Positions 12,265 through 24,268 are shown, counted from the first letter of the stretch. The stretch: 64,000 nt of DNA from Codonopsis lanceolata (GCA_013146195.2 CM028377.1:20052796-20116795), one strand, 5' to 3'. Numbers and translations: made by a program. Notes: generated by a model from the letters alone, not told the origin.

Positions 12265-12394
12265 AGTTTCCATTACATGTTTTTGTACATCAAAAATCGT
12301 GAGAATTATGTGTTCCAAGGTTTTGAGTTTTATTAAAATATCATGAGTTTCTAGAAAATATTTTATGTTTGAAACTCATGCATAAAAGTTTACA
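12265..12394 (+). repeat. 3' LTR of the outer Copia element, second part
   Basis: Starts with the right copy of the target-site duplication agttt (12265-12269). It continues the LTR sequence broken off at 7634: the blocks tcgtgagaattatgtgttcc and cataaaagtttaca match the 5' LTR end. It ends at about 12394 with TTTACA. The following bases (ggaca) do not match the sequence before the 5' LTR. Confidence 0.8.
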
Positions 12395-12653
12395 GGACAT
12401 GCGTGCAGTGAATGCATCCTATTTGTATATAAATAATATTAAGAGGAACAAAATAAAGCACGAAGTGTGTTCTCCCTTTTTTTTCCATTTAGTCCTCTTT
12501 CTTTTCTTCTCTTTCTTTGTTTCTCTTGTTCTCTCTATTTGTTTTCTTTCTCTCTTTCGGTGCTATTGTTATTGTAGGGCTTGTGTGCCTCGACTATTCT
12601 ATGATTACTATTGGATCATGAACAAAAGTATTTTGACCGAAAAGTTACAATAA

Positions 12654-13117
12654 GGGCATCCACAATCATGGATGCGTGAAAATGTTTATTCTCACATCAT
12701 CATCGCCTTATAAACCTTTTCTCTATAAACCTATTCTCCACTATACATAAACTCATAAAAGCTTTATAGCATTGATCCACAACAAAATATTTTATTCTTT
12801 CCCAATATACATTTATTTTCAAAAATAAATATATCATTTTAAAACGTAAATATTTATAAAACAAATATAATACGTCCAAAAAATAATTTATATATTTTAA
12901 AATTTTATCTTTAAAAAAACATTTTTTTATATATAAAAACAGTCATTGCAATCACCTGTTCCTGTTGTAATCTTAAGAAAAATGACATGGCTCATCTTGG
13001 ACCGGTCCAAGGCCTTGAAGCTTTTCTTATTTTGGAGTGATGAGCTGGATCCTCCACTGGTGCTAAAGCTTTATTACCTGCTCTAAAAGCTTTACAAAAT
13101 GCCCGTTGGAGTTGCTC
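12654..13117. mobile_element. Possible Harbinger/Tourist-like MITE (464 bp)
   Basis: The left end gggcatccacaat and the right end ...ttggagttgctc (complement gagcaactccaa) are loosely similar and resemble known plant MITE ends. Both are flanked by TAA (12651-12653 and 13118-13120), the 3-bp target type of PIF/Harbinger elements. The inside is AT-rich and non-coding. The terminal repeats are weak, so this is tentative. The adjoining 12395-12650 is AT-rich with no gene I can support. Confidence 0.45.
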
Positions 13118-13120
13118 TAA

Positions 13121-13790
13121 GAGGAATAATTTAAAAATTATAACTATTAACTCTTGTAGTGTGCTAAAGCAGAATAAACGACTACACGAGTGAGAGCAGT
13201 AAAAGCTATGAATTAAATGTGGAAGCTCCTCAGTTAGTGTTGAATGTAGTAATGTACAATGATTATGTCAAGTCTACTGATTACACTGGAGTATGAGTTC
13301 TTAAGTTGTTGGATCGATCAAGGTATCTTTAGTGCTCCGAGTGCGTTTACATTTACTTTGAAAGATCTGAGTAGCCGCTTGATATGGAAGAACAAATTTG
13401 AATATGAAAGTATAATGTATTATATGCATAGAGTTGTTGGTCTACAATTCCATTGGCCGAGCTTTCTTTGACAAGTATTCCGAGAGCAATCACAATTGTA
13501 ACAAATTAATGCTATGGCAATTGAGTCGAAAGTTCTTCTATGAAACTTGTCTAAAAGGAGGTAAACACTTGAACATGCCATGTGCTCAACAAAGGTGATA
13601 GTGCTTCGAAGTCAACTAAGAGTATGTGGATTTGGCGAAGATATCCAAATTGATAATCCGCATTAGCTAAGATAAGTCGTACTTCGTTTTCTCTATACTT
13701 GAAGTGGAAACACAACGATAACCCTAGGCTTGATAGCACATGGTCTAGCACTCTTCAATTTGTTCTATTTAAAGCTAAGTCCTAAATGAT
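13121..13790. other. AT-rich intergenic sequence, nothing recognised
   Basis: Only short spurious frames are present, with no repeats or motifs I can name. Confidence 0.5.
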
Positions 13791-13800
13791 ATACCTTAAA

Positions 13801-13993
13801 GAGTAATGCTAGAGCCACTCAATGAGCACTTAAATTTGTGCACCAAATGATGTGATTTCCAATGTGTCATCTTATTTGGCATTTTATGGACTCCACTATA
13901 AGTTAAAAAGTTATGTTAATAATATGACACAGAAGATGTCACATCATTTGGTACTCAAAATTAAGTGTTATTAGAGTGACTCTAACATTACAC
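13801..13993. mobile_element. MULE-type MITE, 193 bp, 10-bp perfect TSD
   Basis: The two ends form inverted repeats of about 55 bp: 13801-13855 against the complement of 13939-13993. Both share blocks such as caccaaatgatgtga and gagtaatg, with several mismatches in between. The element is flanked by a perfect 10-bp direct repeat, ataccttaaa, at 13791-13800 and 13994-14003. Terminal repeats this long with a 9-10 bp TSD point to a non-autonomous Mutator-like element. It has no coding capacity. Confidence 0.85.
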
Positions 13994-14003
13994 ATACCTT
14001 AAA

Positions 14004-14515
14004 TTATATAACTCCACTTACAAAAGATTGCTTATAGGTACTTTTGTTAGGACTTAAAGTTACGGCTACAAGCAAATCTAGAGCTAAGTCTAAATGAATG
14101 ATGCTTTTATAACATGAATATTTCTTACAATTTAAAAGTTTTTCATCACGCTAAATTCTAATGAAAATGCATAATGCAATTTACTGAAAAATTATAATGG
14201 TGATTACCAATTTTTTCTTGTTCGACCTAAGAACACATTAGATATGTGAAAATGAGGTGCTCCATTTATTCCACAATAAGTGTCACATATTGACTTTACA
14301 TTTAAGAAAGTGGTTGAGTTCATGAAATTTTTCCTTTAATACTCTCAAAGTCCTCGTAGGTGATGTCAAATCAGTGGATCTATTTTTATATTTTATTTTT
14401 ATCTGACAAGTTAAAAAAATAAGCCCAATGGCCAAAACCGACCGATTACCACCGCTGGCGGTTTAAGTAAGATGTAGCTGAAATTCACACAACTGTAGAT
14501 GATTTCAAAAAATAG
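14004..14515. other. AT-rich intergenic sequence, nothing recognised
   Basis: No open frame with recognisable sequence and no repeat structure seen. Confidence 0.5.
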
Positions 14516-14517
14516 TA

Positions 14518-14775
14518 CTCCCTCCGTCCTTAAATAATCGTCTGGATTGATCCGGCGCACAGTTTAAGAAAAAGTAATTGACTTGATTATTTATATTGGT
14601 TTAATGTGTAGTTTCTTTTAATGTTCATGTATATGTGGCCCATAATTAAAGTAGAGTGAAAAAGTAAGGATAAAGTGGTAAAAGTGATGTTCTAAAAAGG
14701 TAAGTTTCAAAGTGGATAATTATTTTGGGACGGACGAAAAAGGAAAGGAGGACGATAATTTAGGGACGGAGGGAG
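14518..14775. mobile_element. Stowaway-like (Tc1/mariner) MITE, 258 bp
   Basis: The ends ctccctccgtcc and ggacggagggag are perfect inverted repeats with the classic plant Stowaway sequence. The element is flanked by the TA target duplication (14516-14517 and 14776-14777). It is AT-rich and non-coding inside. A degraded relative lies at about 49587-49816. Confidence 0.93.
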
Positions 14776-14777
14776 TA

Positions 14778-16429
14778 ATAATGAAAGATTTAATTCTCAA
14801 TTTGACCACATTATTATTTTGAAAAGTCCGATAAGCTCACCATACAATTTTTTTCTACATTTTAATAACTATACTTTAGAAAAAATATCATGTTAGTCAC
14901 TCTGTCGATTTTTTTAAATGAACCATCTAAAATATTTCTTAAAACCTGGAATTACCGTTACTATTTGCACGTCCTAATCCCGTTGTTTTCTAACAAATTT
15001 TTTTTAATTTTTTTTGGTAGATGTATAACAAGTGGGCCTACATCCACCACTAATTCACCATTAAATTTTAAACCCAACAAATAATTTAAATCTCCCACTT
15101 CCACCTCCACCGAACACATACACATAGTCAGTCATAAAAATCGTTCAAGGAGGAGGAGTTGGTAGTTAAGAAAGTTCTGATTAAAGCAGGGGGAGAATGA
15201 GTGCAACGTCGAAAGGGTCGATGTAATAGTTTCCTTTGGGCTCCGCCTAAGAAAGTCAATCCTAGGAAAGACAGAACACTCTTCTAGTTGCATGAGATGC
15301 AGCAACCCATTACGTTCATCCTCTTGACCTTTCATTTTCCCCCACCAAAAAGACCACAATTGACCCAAACAACCTCCTCCACCAATTCAAATCCCAACAT
15401 AAATACCTTAATTTCTTCTTCCAAAACCTCAATCTCTCCCAAGCCCTAACCTTTAGGCCATTTAGTCAAACTCTCTTGAAAAGGGGGAGGGAGGGATTTC
15501 TTTTGTGCTGTGAAATTTTTCATCTTTCAATACTGAACTTTTTGCGAAGTTCCCTCGGTGATAGTCCAGATATGATTTTTCGTGTTGTGAATGGTGAATT
15601 GGTGGTGGAATTAGGTGGTGACCGGGTTTGAACCGAGTGAGAGAGACAAGTTTGGTGGGTTTAGATTTAGGGCACATATGCGTTTGAGGGAGAAGAAAGA
15701 AAAAAATTAAATTAAAATTAACGTGCTAGTATAGTTAAGGTTAAAAATATTCATAATTAATTATTTTAGCAATATTATGGTACTTGCTTTAGTGCCAATG
15801 AGTTTTATAAAGTTACTAAATTTAAGAGAGAATTGCATAAAAAAAACTCTGACCTTATTTAGTAGTTCCAAATTTAATCATGATTTTTTTCATAGACTCA
15901 TTGAAACTCAACCTATTTTTCTATTTCAATTACAACCTTCCGTCTATAAACAGACCAAATGACTAACGGTGGGCTGAGTAGGATGCCAACGTGGCATCCT
16001 ACATGGACTTGGTGGCAACAAAAGAGTCACAACTTTTCCCAAAACTTATTTCCTGCCAAATTTAATCCATTATAAACCTTGTACAATTTTATGAATTTCA
16101 TAAGGAGCCATATGCTGGTATAGGACAAAAATTGCATATAAAAACTCACCTCCTTCATCATCTATAATCTTTCAATTTGTTGGATTCATAATTGCAGTTT
16201 CTATTGTGATTGTCGGAGTATCACTCTATAATACTGTTCATGCCCATTGTCCGACACACCGAGGCATTATTTGATTCTTATGTTAAATTTATATCTGATC
16301 AGTACATTACATTAGTTTTATACTTCAGTGGCTAATCGGGCTGCGTATCGATTAGCGTGGCAACTGTGTATAGAACTTTGCTTTGTATAGTATTTGTAGG
16401 ACTTTTTCAGTTCGGAAAGACCCTTTCTC
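14778..16429. other. Intergenic sequence; short palindrome at 15979-16001
   Basis: No gene or element recognised. The only structure I see is a perfect 10-bp inverted repeat with a 3-bp loop: taggatgcca at 15979-15988 and tggcatccta at 15992-16001. Short frames on both strands look like chance. Confidence 0.45.
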
Positions 16430-17530
16430 AGCTTCACCGGAAGACCTGCTCAAAGCTTAAGATCGGTAGACCTCGTGTCTAGCTGATCTGCTTCTACGTG
16501 TCCTCTCCAGCAGAAAGCCAGCTGGATTAATTCAAACTTATTTCCATATCTTATTCGAATTAATCCAAGTCTTTTTCAGACATGTCAAGCCGCCGAAAGC
16601 AACTTTCCGAAAAGCAGGAAGACCTTTTCGTCCTGAACAGTGTAAAGCGATGCGCATGTCCCCTAGTTTCTCGCTTCATCTCTCGGATCGACACCAAATC
16701 GCCCACCTTTTCAAAGATCTCGAAATGATTACTACGCTCTAGATATCGTGAAGACGAAATTCCTTGATCGACCCCCATGCATTTAATGCATTCATGAATA
16801 GAGTTTGAAGTCTTCGTCTTCTCCAACGGATCTTTTGAAGTGCATCGCTTTAAATACGCCATTGAAGATCGGAACAAGGGTAGTCGACAAGCATGTAATC
16901 AATCGAACACTTAAAGAATTTCTCGAATCTACACAACTCCAAGTCTTTCGATTCGGTGCATTCAATAGATCCTCAACGATCTAGAAGTCCTCGTCAACAA
17001 CAAGAAGCGCTCTTCATCATTTATTGTTTTATTCTTCTTGTTGTTTACCTCCATTACTATATACGCATCTAATTAAATATCTTGTATTTACTGAGATATT
17101 TAATTCCCTAGACCCAAACACAAGTCAATATTTTGTACACGATCCATTAGGGATATTCTTTGTAATTGATCTAAGTGGAAAACATAGTGCACAATTTAAA
17201 TCCAAGGTTGACTGCCTTGGTGGTGGACGTAGCACTCATTACAGTGTGAACCATCTCAAAATACTTGTGTTATTTCCTTACGTTTGTCTATTACTTGAGC
17301 TGCCTAGTTTCATTGTTTATATTATCCATTTAAGCGAGAACTTAAGTAATCGTAAAGGTCTAGGTAGTCCTTATCGGCAGACCTGGAACAATTTTCTTGA
17401 AGGTCTTCCGCTACTTGATTCTTTTCATAGATTGCAAGTAACTTTCAAGAAACTTACTTTAAAAGTTTTAAAGTGTTAATAAGCTATTCAACCCCCTTCT
17501 AGCTTATTATTGTGCTCTTTGGGACCCACA
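16430..17530 (+). repeat. Probable 5' LTR of the SIRE-like element (start uncertain)
   Basis: The sequence directly before the PBS ends in CCCACA at 17530, as an LTR should. The region upstream has the mixed AT/GC texture of a long SIRE LTR, and sequence of similar style (gggaagacct, gtagac) recurs after the pol relic near 23150-23210. Without a 3' copy, the left border is only a guess. Confidence 0.45.
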
Positions 17531-17532
17531 AT

Positions 17533-17544
17533 TGGTATCGAGCC
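17533..17544 (+). other. Primer binding site of the SIRE-like element
   Basis: TGGTATCGAGCC, two bases after the LTR end CCCACA. It is the tRNA-Met PBS with the A after TGGTATC missing. Confidence 0.75.
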
Positions 17545-17597
17545 TTACTCTTCGAAAACAAGTTTTCCAAGATTAAACTCTTGAGAGATACGACATA

Positions 17598-18744
17598 ATG
17601 GCACAAACACACTATATGCTGCCTACATCTAATGCTAACCACGTCCCAATATTGGACGAAGGTCATTTTGATGTATGGAAGGATAAAGTAATGAGATTCA
17701 TGAACTCTATTGACAACAGGTTATGGAAATGTGTCACTGCAGGTCAACATGTACCAATGAAGGCAAATCTTCTAGCCTCCATCGCGGGGAATCCTGCAGA
17801 AGTTCCAAAAGAAGAATCAGAATGGACAGAGGACGATAGAAAGCTGGTAGAACTTGACAGCAAAGCAATCAACATAATCACCAGCTCTCTAGACACAAGC
17901 ACATATCAGCAAGTGATTCGATGTACAACTGCTAAAGAGATGTGGGAAGCTCTTGTAGAATACTTGGAAGGAGACCAAGACACAAGAGACAACAGAAAAT
18001 ATACATACATCCAGCAGTTTGATTCTTTCAAAAAGGATCCTAAGGAAACCTTGAGACAAGCATACGATCGATTCAGTGAGGTAATAAATAGTTGCTTTTC
18101 TCTTGGTAAAACGTATGACAAAAAGGAAATGAACATGAGGTTTCTAGGCTCTCTAGGTAGCTTATGGCATGTGAAGACCACGGCTATGAAAGAATCTAAG
18201 AACTTAAACGAGATGACTCTTCGTAGTCTCTACGCAAGTTTAAAGGTTTATGAACTTGAAGTTAATCAAGCTCTAGAGCAAGACAAACAGTTCGAGCGTG
18301 TCCTTGCTACCATGGTCCAAGAAGAAATCATTGTTGAAAACAAACCTTCTACTTCTTCGTGTGAAAATGATTTTTTATCTGATGAACAATTTGCTATGTT
18401 TGTTAAAAGATTTCAAAAGTTCGCAAAATATGGAAGAAAGAACACTCATCCAACAACCTTTTAGGAAGATTGGTGAAAGCTCATCTAAGGAAGAGCTTGT
18501 GTGTTATAACTGTAGAAAACCTAGTCATTTTGCCTCAAAATGTCCTAAGCCAAAATTTGAAGCATACCGAAAACCCTCGTTTAGAAAATTTCAAAAACAA
18601 AAAGGTATGTTGGCTGAAGACATAGAAGATAAACAGGTTGCTACATGGTTTGAAACTGATTCAGAAGAGGAGGAAGAAGATTGTGAGCAAGCTAACATAT
18701 GCTTAATAGCTCATGATTCATGTCCTACCTATGACTCACGAAAA
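17598..18744 (+). pseudogene. Gag of the SIRE-like element, one frameshift
   Basis: Starts at ATG 17598 (MAQTHYMLPTSNANHVPI), 54 bases after the PBS. The first frame runs 288 residues as a UBN2/retrotran-gag type capsid protein (DVWKDKVMRFM, EMWEALVEYLEG). It then stops at 18464. The C-terminal part continues in another frame to 18744 and carries an intact CCHC zinc knuckle (CYNCRKPSHFASKC, about 18503-18544), then an acidic stretch (DSEEEEEDCEQ). It is the best preserved part of this element. Confidence 0.9.
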
Positions 18745-18759
18745 TGAAGTTGTAGTTTC

Positions 18760-21700
18760 ACCAAGTCCTTTGGACAAAAATGAAACCAGTGTGATAGCTT
18801 CAAGATAAGGAAGAACTTCTCAAGGATAATCGGGATATGCTTGAAGAATTTAATTCCTTTAGAGTAGCCTATGTTAAACTAGCCAAGAAGCGTGAGAAAC
18901 TCACATCGAGAAATCTTTGATGGCGGTGAGATTCAAACTCTCAATAGGCTGTCAACAAGAGAGTATCAAGCGAAGGAAGAAAACAAATTTCTCCATGACA
19001 AAATTGATGCATCGAGCACATCAAAGGACTTGATCCTAGAGAAAATTGCCTTGCAAAGACAATTGACTCTGGAATAACTCAAGGATGCATTTGAAGAAAT
19101 CCTTACAAGCCAAAAATCTAGCAATGATAAAAGCAGGCATAGGATATTCGGATGTGTCTCTTCCGACAATCTCTTAGTCAAAGAGAAAGGTGAATCCTCA
19201 AACTTCTAATGATATATCTTTCTCTAAGCAGGACATTTGGAAATATGAGGAAACAAGGCCTTGGTTATTCAAGTGTTCCCTACGTTTACTAAAGCTCGAA
19301 AGGAAAAGCCAAAATGAATGATTCAAATGAAACACGAGAAGGTAACGGTAGAAAGTGAAGTCTACAGACAGCAACGACTATGCTAAGGCAAAGTCTGCTG
19401 CGGTAGACCTACTAAACCTCTAGGTAACTATCAAGTTTGTCTATGAAACGGAGCAAAGCTGCTTTACTGTTGAAGGTAAACTTAAAGGTATTCTACAGAA
19501 TCCTCTGAAAAGGTATTCAACGAGAAAAGCTAAAGCTAAATGCATTTGGTAACCTACCTAGGAAGAGTCGAAAGAAACCAATTAAGTCTACCGTCAACAA
19601 GCAAAATTGAACGAAAATGAATGTCAAGAAAGGAATGATCATAAGCACTCTTCGGTTGAAGACTCTAACAGTTCTCTATGGTCTTTCCATTTATGTCATT
19701 CTTGCCATTGCTTAGGCCATCGGCACGGAATGCTGCTAAGGTTCACACCAGATCGAGAGACCTAGTTCTCTCAAGGTCAAGCGGTATGGGTTGCAAAGGT
19801 TGCTAATCCTTAGGACCCATATAAAGGGTACCTTGTTTTGCTTTAACTCTTTTACGAGGAATGCTTCATGGCTATAGAATCGAGAAAATAAAGATATCGG
19901 TACCTAGGCGGTGGTTGTTCAAGACACATGGAGGAGCAGTCTTCTTCTGAGATAGCTGAAGCAAAAGGACCCACAGGATTATTTTCGAACAATGCAAGAG
20001 GAAAGACAATTGGATATGGCTCAATTACTAGAGGAAGTCTCTCCATCAACAAAGTTTCTCTAGTAAGTGGTTTAAAGCACAATCTTACGAGCATATCACA
20101 GTGCGACAAAGGACTTCTATGCCAATTCAACTCCAACCGATGCCTTATCAAAGACCGTGAATCATGCTCCACAATCTTGCAATAGACAAGGAAGCGTTTA
20201 TGTCGTGGACTTAAATCTTCTAGGGAGATTCTCAAACATGTGTCTAGTAGCCAACAATGTTCGTGACAACAGGTGGCTATGGCACAAGCGTCTCGATCAC
20301 CTCAACTTCAAGCACCTCTCCAAGCTCTCCAAAAATGGGCTTGTCGAGGTCTACGGTGTCTGCCGATCATGGCGAAGTTGTAAAGCTTGTCAACTAGGAA
20401 AACTTTCCAAGTCTTCCTTCAAAAGAAAATCTGTTTATCAACAAGCAGACCTCTTCAACTCGCATATGGATCTCTTTGGACCTATTACAACCGGCCCGTA
20501 TTCGGGAGACAAGTACACACTTGTAGTAGTTGATGACTACTCTAGATTCACTTGGATTGAAACTATGACATCTAAAGATGAAACGAAACATATGATCTAG
20601 TCAACTTGCACTTTTTAGAAGACTTCAAACTCAAAAGCTTGAAGACATTTGTGACATAAGATCGGACAACGACCGAATTCAAAAACAATGGTGTAGAAAA
20701 TACTGCGATGACCATGGGATCGGCCACAACTTCTCTGCGCCGGTACTCCTCAACAAAATGGTGTAGGCTGAGCGGAAGAAAGAACAACGATTGAGCGGCT
20801 AGAACAATCTTTGTGAAGCTAAACTTCGAAGTATTTGGGCGGAGCGATCAATCTTGCTTGCTTTACCCAAAATAGATCCACAGTAAACAAGTTTCATAAT
20901 AAAACTCCATATGAAATATGGAGAGGAAGATCCCAAACATTGGATTTCTTAAAATCTTTGGTACGTAAATGTTTTATTCTTTACAATGGAAAAGAATATA
21001 GAGGAAAATTTGATGCAAAATCGAGACGAAGGAATTTTTAAGGGGTATTCCAAACATTCAAAAGCATTCGCATGATAAATCTAACTTAAAAATCTTAGAA
21101 TATGTGCATGTTTCTTTTGATGAATATGACTTGTTAGAGCCTAGAATGGCTCGAGCGTTGCTAATGATTACGATAATGATGAGGCAGTACAAATCGACAT
21201 CTACTTCGCTCCTTATCGAGCGGCAGCAATGAAATCCCCGATATCGGTAACTCTTCACTTGGTAGAAGAGACCTCTAGATACCGATAACAACTCATCTGT
21301 TGACCACTGAACCCATCTCTTGTTTTACCCCAAGCACCTTTACAGATCTCATCCTTCTTGTTCACGAGAAAATGAAAGTTTAGAAGACTCTATTTCTTTT
21401 GAACAGTTTTGGTGAATCCCTTCTCAACAACTCGAGGAATTCTTAAGGGAAGAATCCACGAAGTGATCTTCCTCAAGCGGTTATTGAAGCAAGAGATCAT
21501 CCCATTTCTCAAATCATTGGTGATCTCAATCGAGGAGTTCGTGCGAGAAATAAGATTCAGAAGAAACTTTGTTTGCTATGCATTTGTATCGGAACTCGAA
21601 CCAAAGAAGATTGATGAAGCTATCGAAGATCATAAGCGGATTGAAGCTATGCAGAAGAGGTGAACCCAGTTTGAAAGATGTAAGGTGTGGAGCTTAGTTC

Positions 21701-23085
21701 AAGACAGGCTGATCATCAGTCATCGGCACCAAGTGGGTATTCGAAATAAAAGAGATGAAGATGGAAATGTCACGAAACAAAGCTAGATTAGTTGCTCGGG
21801 GCTATCGGCGAGGAAGAAGGAATTGACTTTGATGAAACATTTGCTCTGTTGCTAGACTAGAAGCAATCAGAATCTTTCTAGCTTATGCCTCGTTCATGAA
21901 CTTCAAAGTGTATCGGATGGATGTTAAGAGTGCCTTTACGAATGGTGATCTTCAAGAAGCGTATCACGTGGAGCGACCTCTGGATTTGTCATCTCGGACA
22001 AAGCTGGACCCGTCTACCGAGCTCAAGAAAGCTCTCTACGGCTGAAGCAAGCTCCTAGAGCTTGGTATGAAACTCTATCAAGTTCTTAATTGAACAAGGA
22101 TTCGTGAGAGGAAGAATCGACACTACTTTATTCATCCTCAAGCCTGAAGGCCATTCTCTTACAGTGCAAATCTATGTGGGCGACATCATCTTTGGATCAA
22201 CTAACCAAAGCACGTGCAAAAGATCGAGAGGCGATGCAAAGCAAGTTCGAGATGAGCATGATGGGTGAACTTACCTATTTTCTAGATTGCGAGATACAAC
22301 GGACTTGAGGCGGAATCTTCATCGGCCAAACCAAATATGCAAAGGAACTAATCAAGAAGTTTGGTCTTGACTTCGACCAAAGATTTGAAACTCCAATGTC
22401 TACCGCTGCCATCTTGACAAAGATGAAAAGGAAAAGCAAGATGAACATGACCAAGTATCGGGAATCATAGGTTCACTTCTTTACTTCTTGCTAGTAGACG
22501 ACATTATGTTTCTTTGTTTGTGTTTGTGCTAGATTTCGAGGCGGATCAAAGGAGTCACATTTGCTTCTGCGCGGCGTAGCGTCATCGATATGTTTCAAAA
22601 ACAACAAATCTAGGCATACAGTATTCAAAATCCAACATCTTCAATCTAGTTGGATACTCGGATGCAGATTATGCGACTGCAAAGTGGCGAAGAAGAAGCA
22701 CGATGGGACTTGTCAATTTCTTGGAAGCAGACTTGTCTCGTGGTCTTGCAAGAAACAAGGATCGAGTGGCAAACTCAACCACGGAAGCGAGAATACATTC
22801 TTTGAGCATTGTTGCTCTCAGCTAGCTATGGATGAAGCAACAACTAGTGGACTACAACATCAAGGCTGAAAAGCGCCCAATCATGTGTGACAACACATCG
22901 GCTATCTCGATCTCAAAATCGACGTGATGCATTCAAAGACAAAGCACATTGATATTCGTTATCACTTTCTCAAGATCATGTGGAAAAGGGTAACATCGAT
23001 GCGGAATATGTTCCAGCGAGCATCAATTAGCGAACATTCTCACAAAACCCTTTGGATGCCACCGGTTTGCTTATTTAAGGAGAAA
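18760..23085 (+). pseudogene. Pol of the SIRE-like element, dead protease and RT
   Basis: Coiled-coil-like gag/pol linker remains lie at 18760-19200. The protease is at about 19895, where the D-S-G core has become G-G-G (19907-19915). The pre-integrase zinc region (LWHKRLDHLNFKHL ... CKACQLGK) is at about 20277-20400. The integrase start (DLFGPITTGPYSGDKY, VVDDYSRFTW) is at about 20466-20560. RT is at about 21700-22300, with YRMDVKSAFTNGD and LKQAPRAWYE. In the catalytic Y-V-D-D the first aspartate is glycine (GGC at 22179-22181). RNase H is at about 22640-23060 (KTKHIDIRYHFLK). Many shifts and stops lie between blocks. Both lost catalytic residues make it non-functional whatever the frame. 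Confidence 0.88.
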
Positions 23086-23388
23086 TCTTGGTATGATTGA
23101 TCCTCTTGCTTAATTTTAAAAATTTTGTTAATGTTTCTTTCATAGGTAGACCAGTATTTGACTAATCGGAAGGCGTACGATCTTCTTTCTGGGAAGACCT
23201 AGAGGTTAGTACTCTTACTTAGTCTATTTACGCTAAAGAGGTTTCTAAAGCAATAAAAGGGTCAAGGGCCGAAATTTGGTACTTAAAAAATATCTTAAGT
23301 TCAGCTTTTTCAAAGCAGATATTTTTCGCCTTTAAATAGTCCTCGAACCGTCATTTCCAAACTTTACTGAAACCCTTTGAGCAGAAAT

Positions 23389-23408
23389 CTCTCTCTCTCT
23401 CTCTCTCT
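23389..23408 (+). repeat. (CT)n microsatellite
   Basis: Ten CT units, 20 bp, in the region after the SIRE-like pol. Confidence 0.85.
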
Positions 23409-23816
23409 GGGTAATTACTTTACGCAAATTCAGTTCATCTTCTTGTTTCTTCTTCTCATCAACAATGAGTGCGCCTCTCTTGTACTCGTAATTTTTCATG
23501 CTGTTACGCATTTCATTATCAACCTAAAATCCTTTGGAATTCAAGCGGTCATTTAGAGTTTCTACAGTGATTCACCATTGTTATTACAAACTTGAATACT
23601 AACGGTCGTTTTGTTTATTCATTGTTCATTCTTATGAAAACACATTATGCATTTCACGAGTGTAGTTTCTCTAAACATTCTAGGGTTTCAAGTTTTGTTC
23701 GAAAATTTCAGTTTATTTTGAAAAAGCGAGAAATTCCTACTTGTTTAGATGTCTAGATGAAAGCCTAATTTTTATTTCGTTTTTCTTTCGGGCAAGAACT
23801 AAATCAAAGCGCAGCG

Positions 23817-24087
23817 ATGGGAAGGCTTATGACCACGAAATGTCATTCCTCCAAATTAGAATATCAATCTTCAGGATATCCCATCTATCCGCCAGCTCAT
23901 GACATTATTGTCGCTTTGGACGAGCTATACATTCAGGGGATGTGCATTGACCTTGATCAATTAACTCTATAAACTGCCGTCAAAGCTTGCGAGATATGGG
24001 CGCCTCTGGATTCTCCCCCTCTTACGCCTCAACGACAAAACCTACGGTATCTTCTGGCGAGGAAGAATTTTATCAACGAATGGAGCT
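23817..24087 (+). pseudogene. Unidentified coding relic downstream of SIRE-like pol
   Basis: A frame opens at ATG 23817 (MGRLMTTKCHSSKLEYQSSG) and runs 51 codons to TAA at 23970-23972. The same frame then continues open for about 38 more codons (TAVKACEIWAPLDSPP...). The composition looks coding rather than random. It sits where SIRE-clade elements can carry an extra, env-like or auxiliary frame after pol, which is only a positional argument. I do not recognise the protein. Confidence 0.35.
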
Positions 24088-24268
24088 CGTGAACAGGGCG
24101 CTCTTAGGTAGGTGGATTAGAGCAAGTCCGTCTCAGTCACCGCCAAAACTATATCCACCATTATTGGTGCATTACGGAGGAGCTATTTAAGCAACCACGG
24201 TGAGTCTTTACATGCACAGGAAGCCATGAGGGAGTAGACACTCTCAGGGAGCCTCAGGGAAGATGCTT

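Larger units (their letters stand above)
1175..12394 (+). mobile_element. Copia-type LTR retrotransposon (outer element), decayed and interrupted
   Basis: Two related LTRs (1175-1903 and 7112-12394, the second split by another element) flank an internal region. That region has a PBS complementary to initiator tRNA-Met, a relic gag-pol in Copia order (protease, integrase, RT, RNase H) and a polypurine tract. Without the nested insertion the element is about 6.6 kb. The LTRs differ by many substitutions and small indels, so the insertion is old. The 5 bases before the left LTR (ctaaa) and after the right LTR (ggaca) do not match, so no target-site duplication is visible. Confidence 0.9.
16430..24268 (+). 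mobile_element. SIRE-like Copia retrotransposon relic, 3' end lost at assembly gap
   Basis: Gag, protease, integrase, RT and RNase H follow in Copia order, with sequence style typical of the SIRE/Maximus clade: GCSRHM protease motif, KACQLGKLSKSSFK, IDTTLFILKPEG, VQIYVGDIIFGST. A tRNA-Met PBS variant lies at 17533. The 5' LTR start is uncertain; no 3' LTR is seen before the gap at 24269. The coding region is heavily shifted. A second gag copy of the same family lies on the minus strand at 62716-64000. Confidence 0.8.

Noticed and set aside
15132..15677. Two minus-strand frames that might be a small host gene
   Set aside because: They are short, without domain, splice or homology signals; I found no reason to call a gene.
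16560..16877. A 105-codon minus-strand frame in the SIRE-like LTR region
   Set aside because: It lies in the probable LTR, lacks any known motif, and has no support from the other SIRE-like copy.
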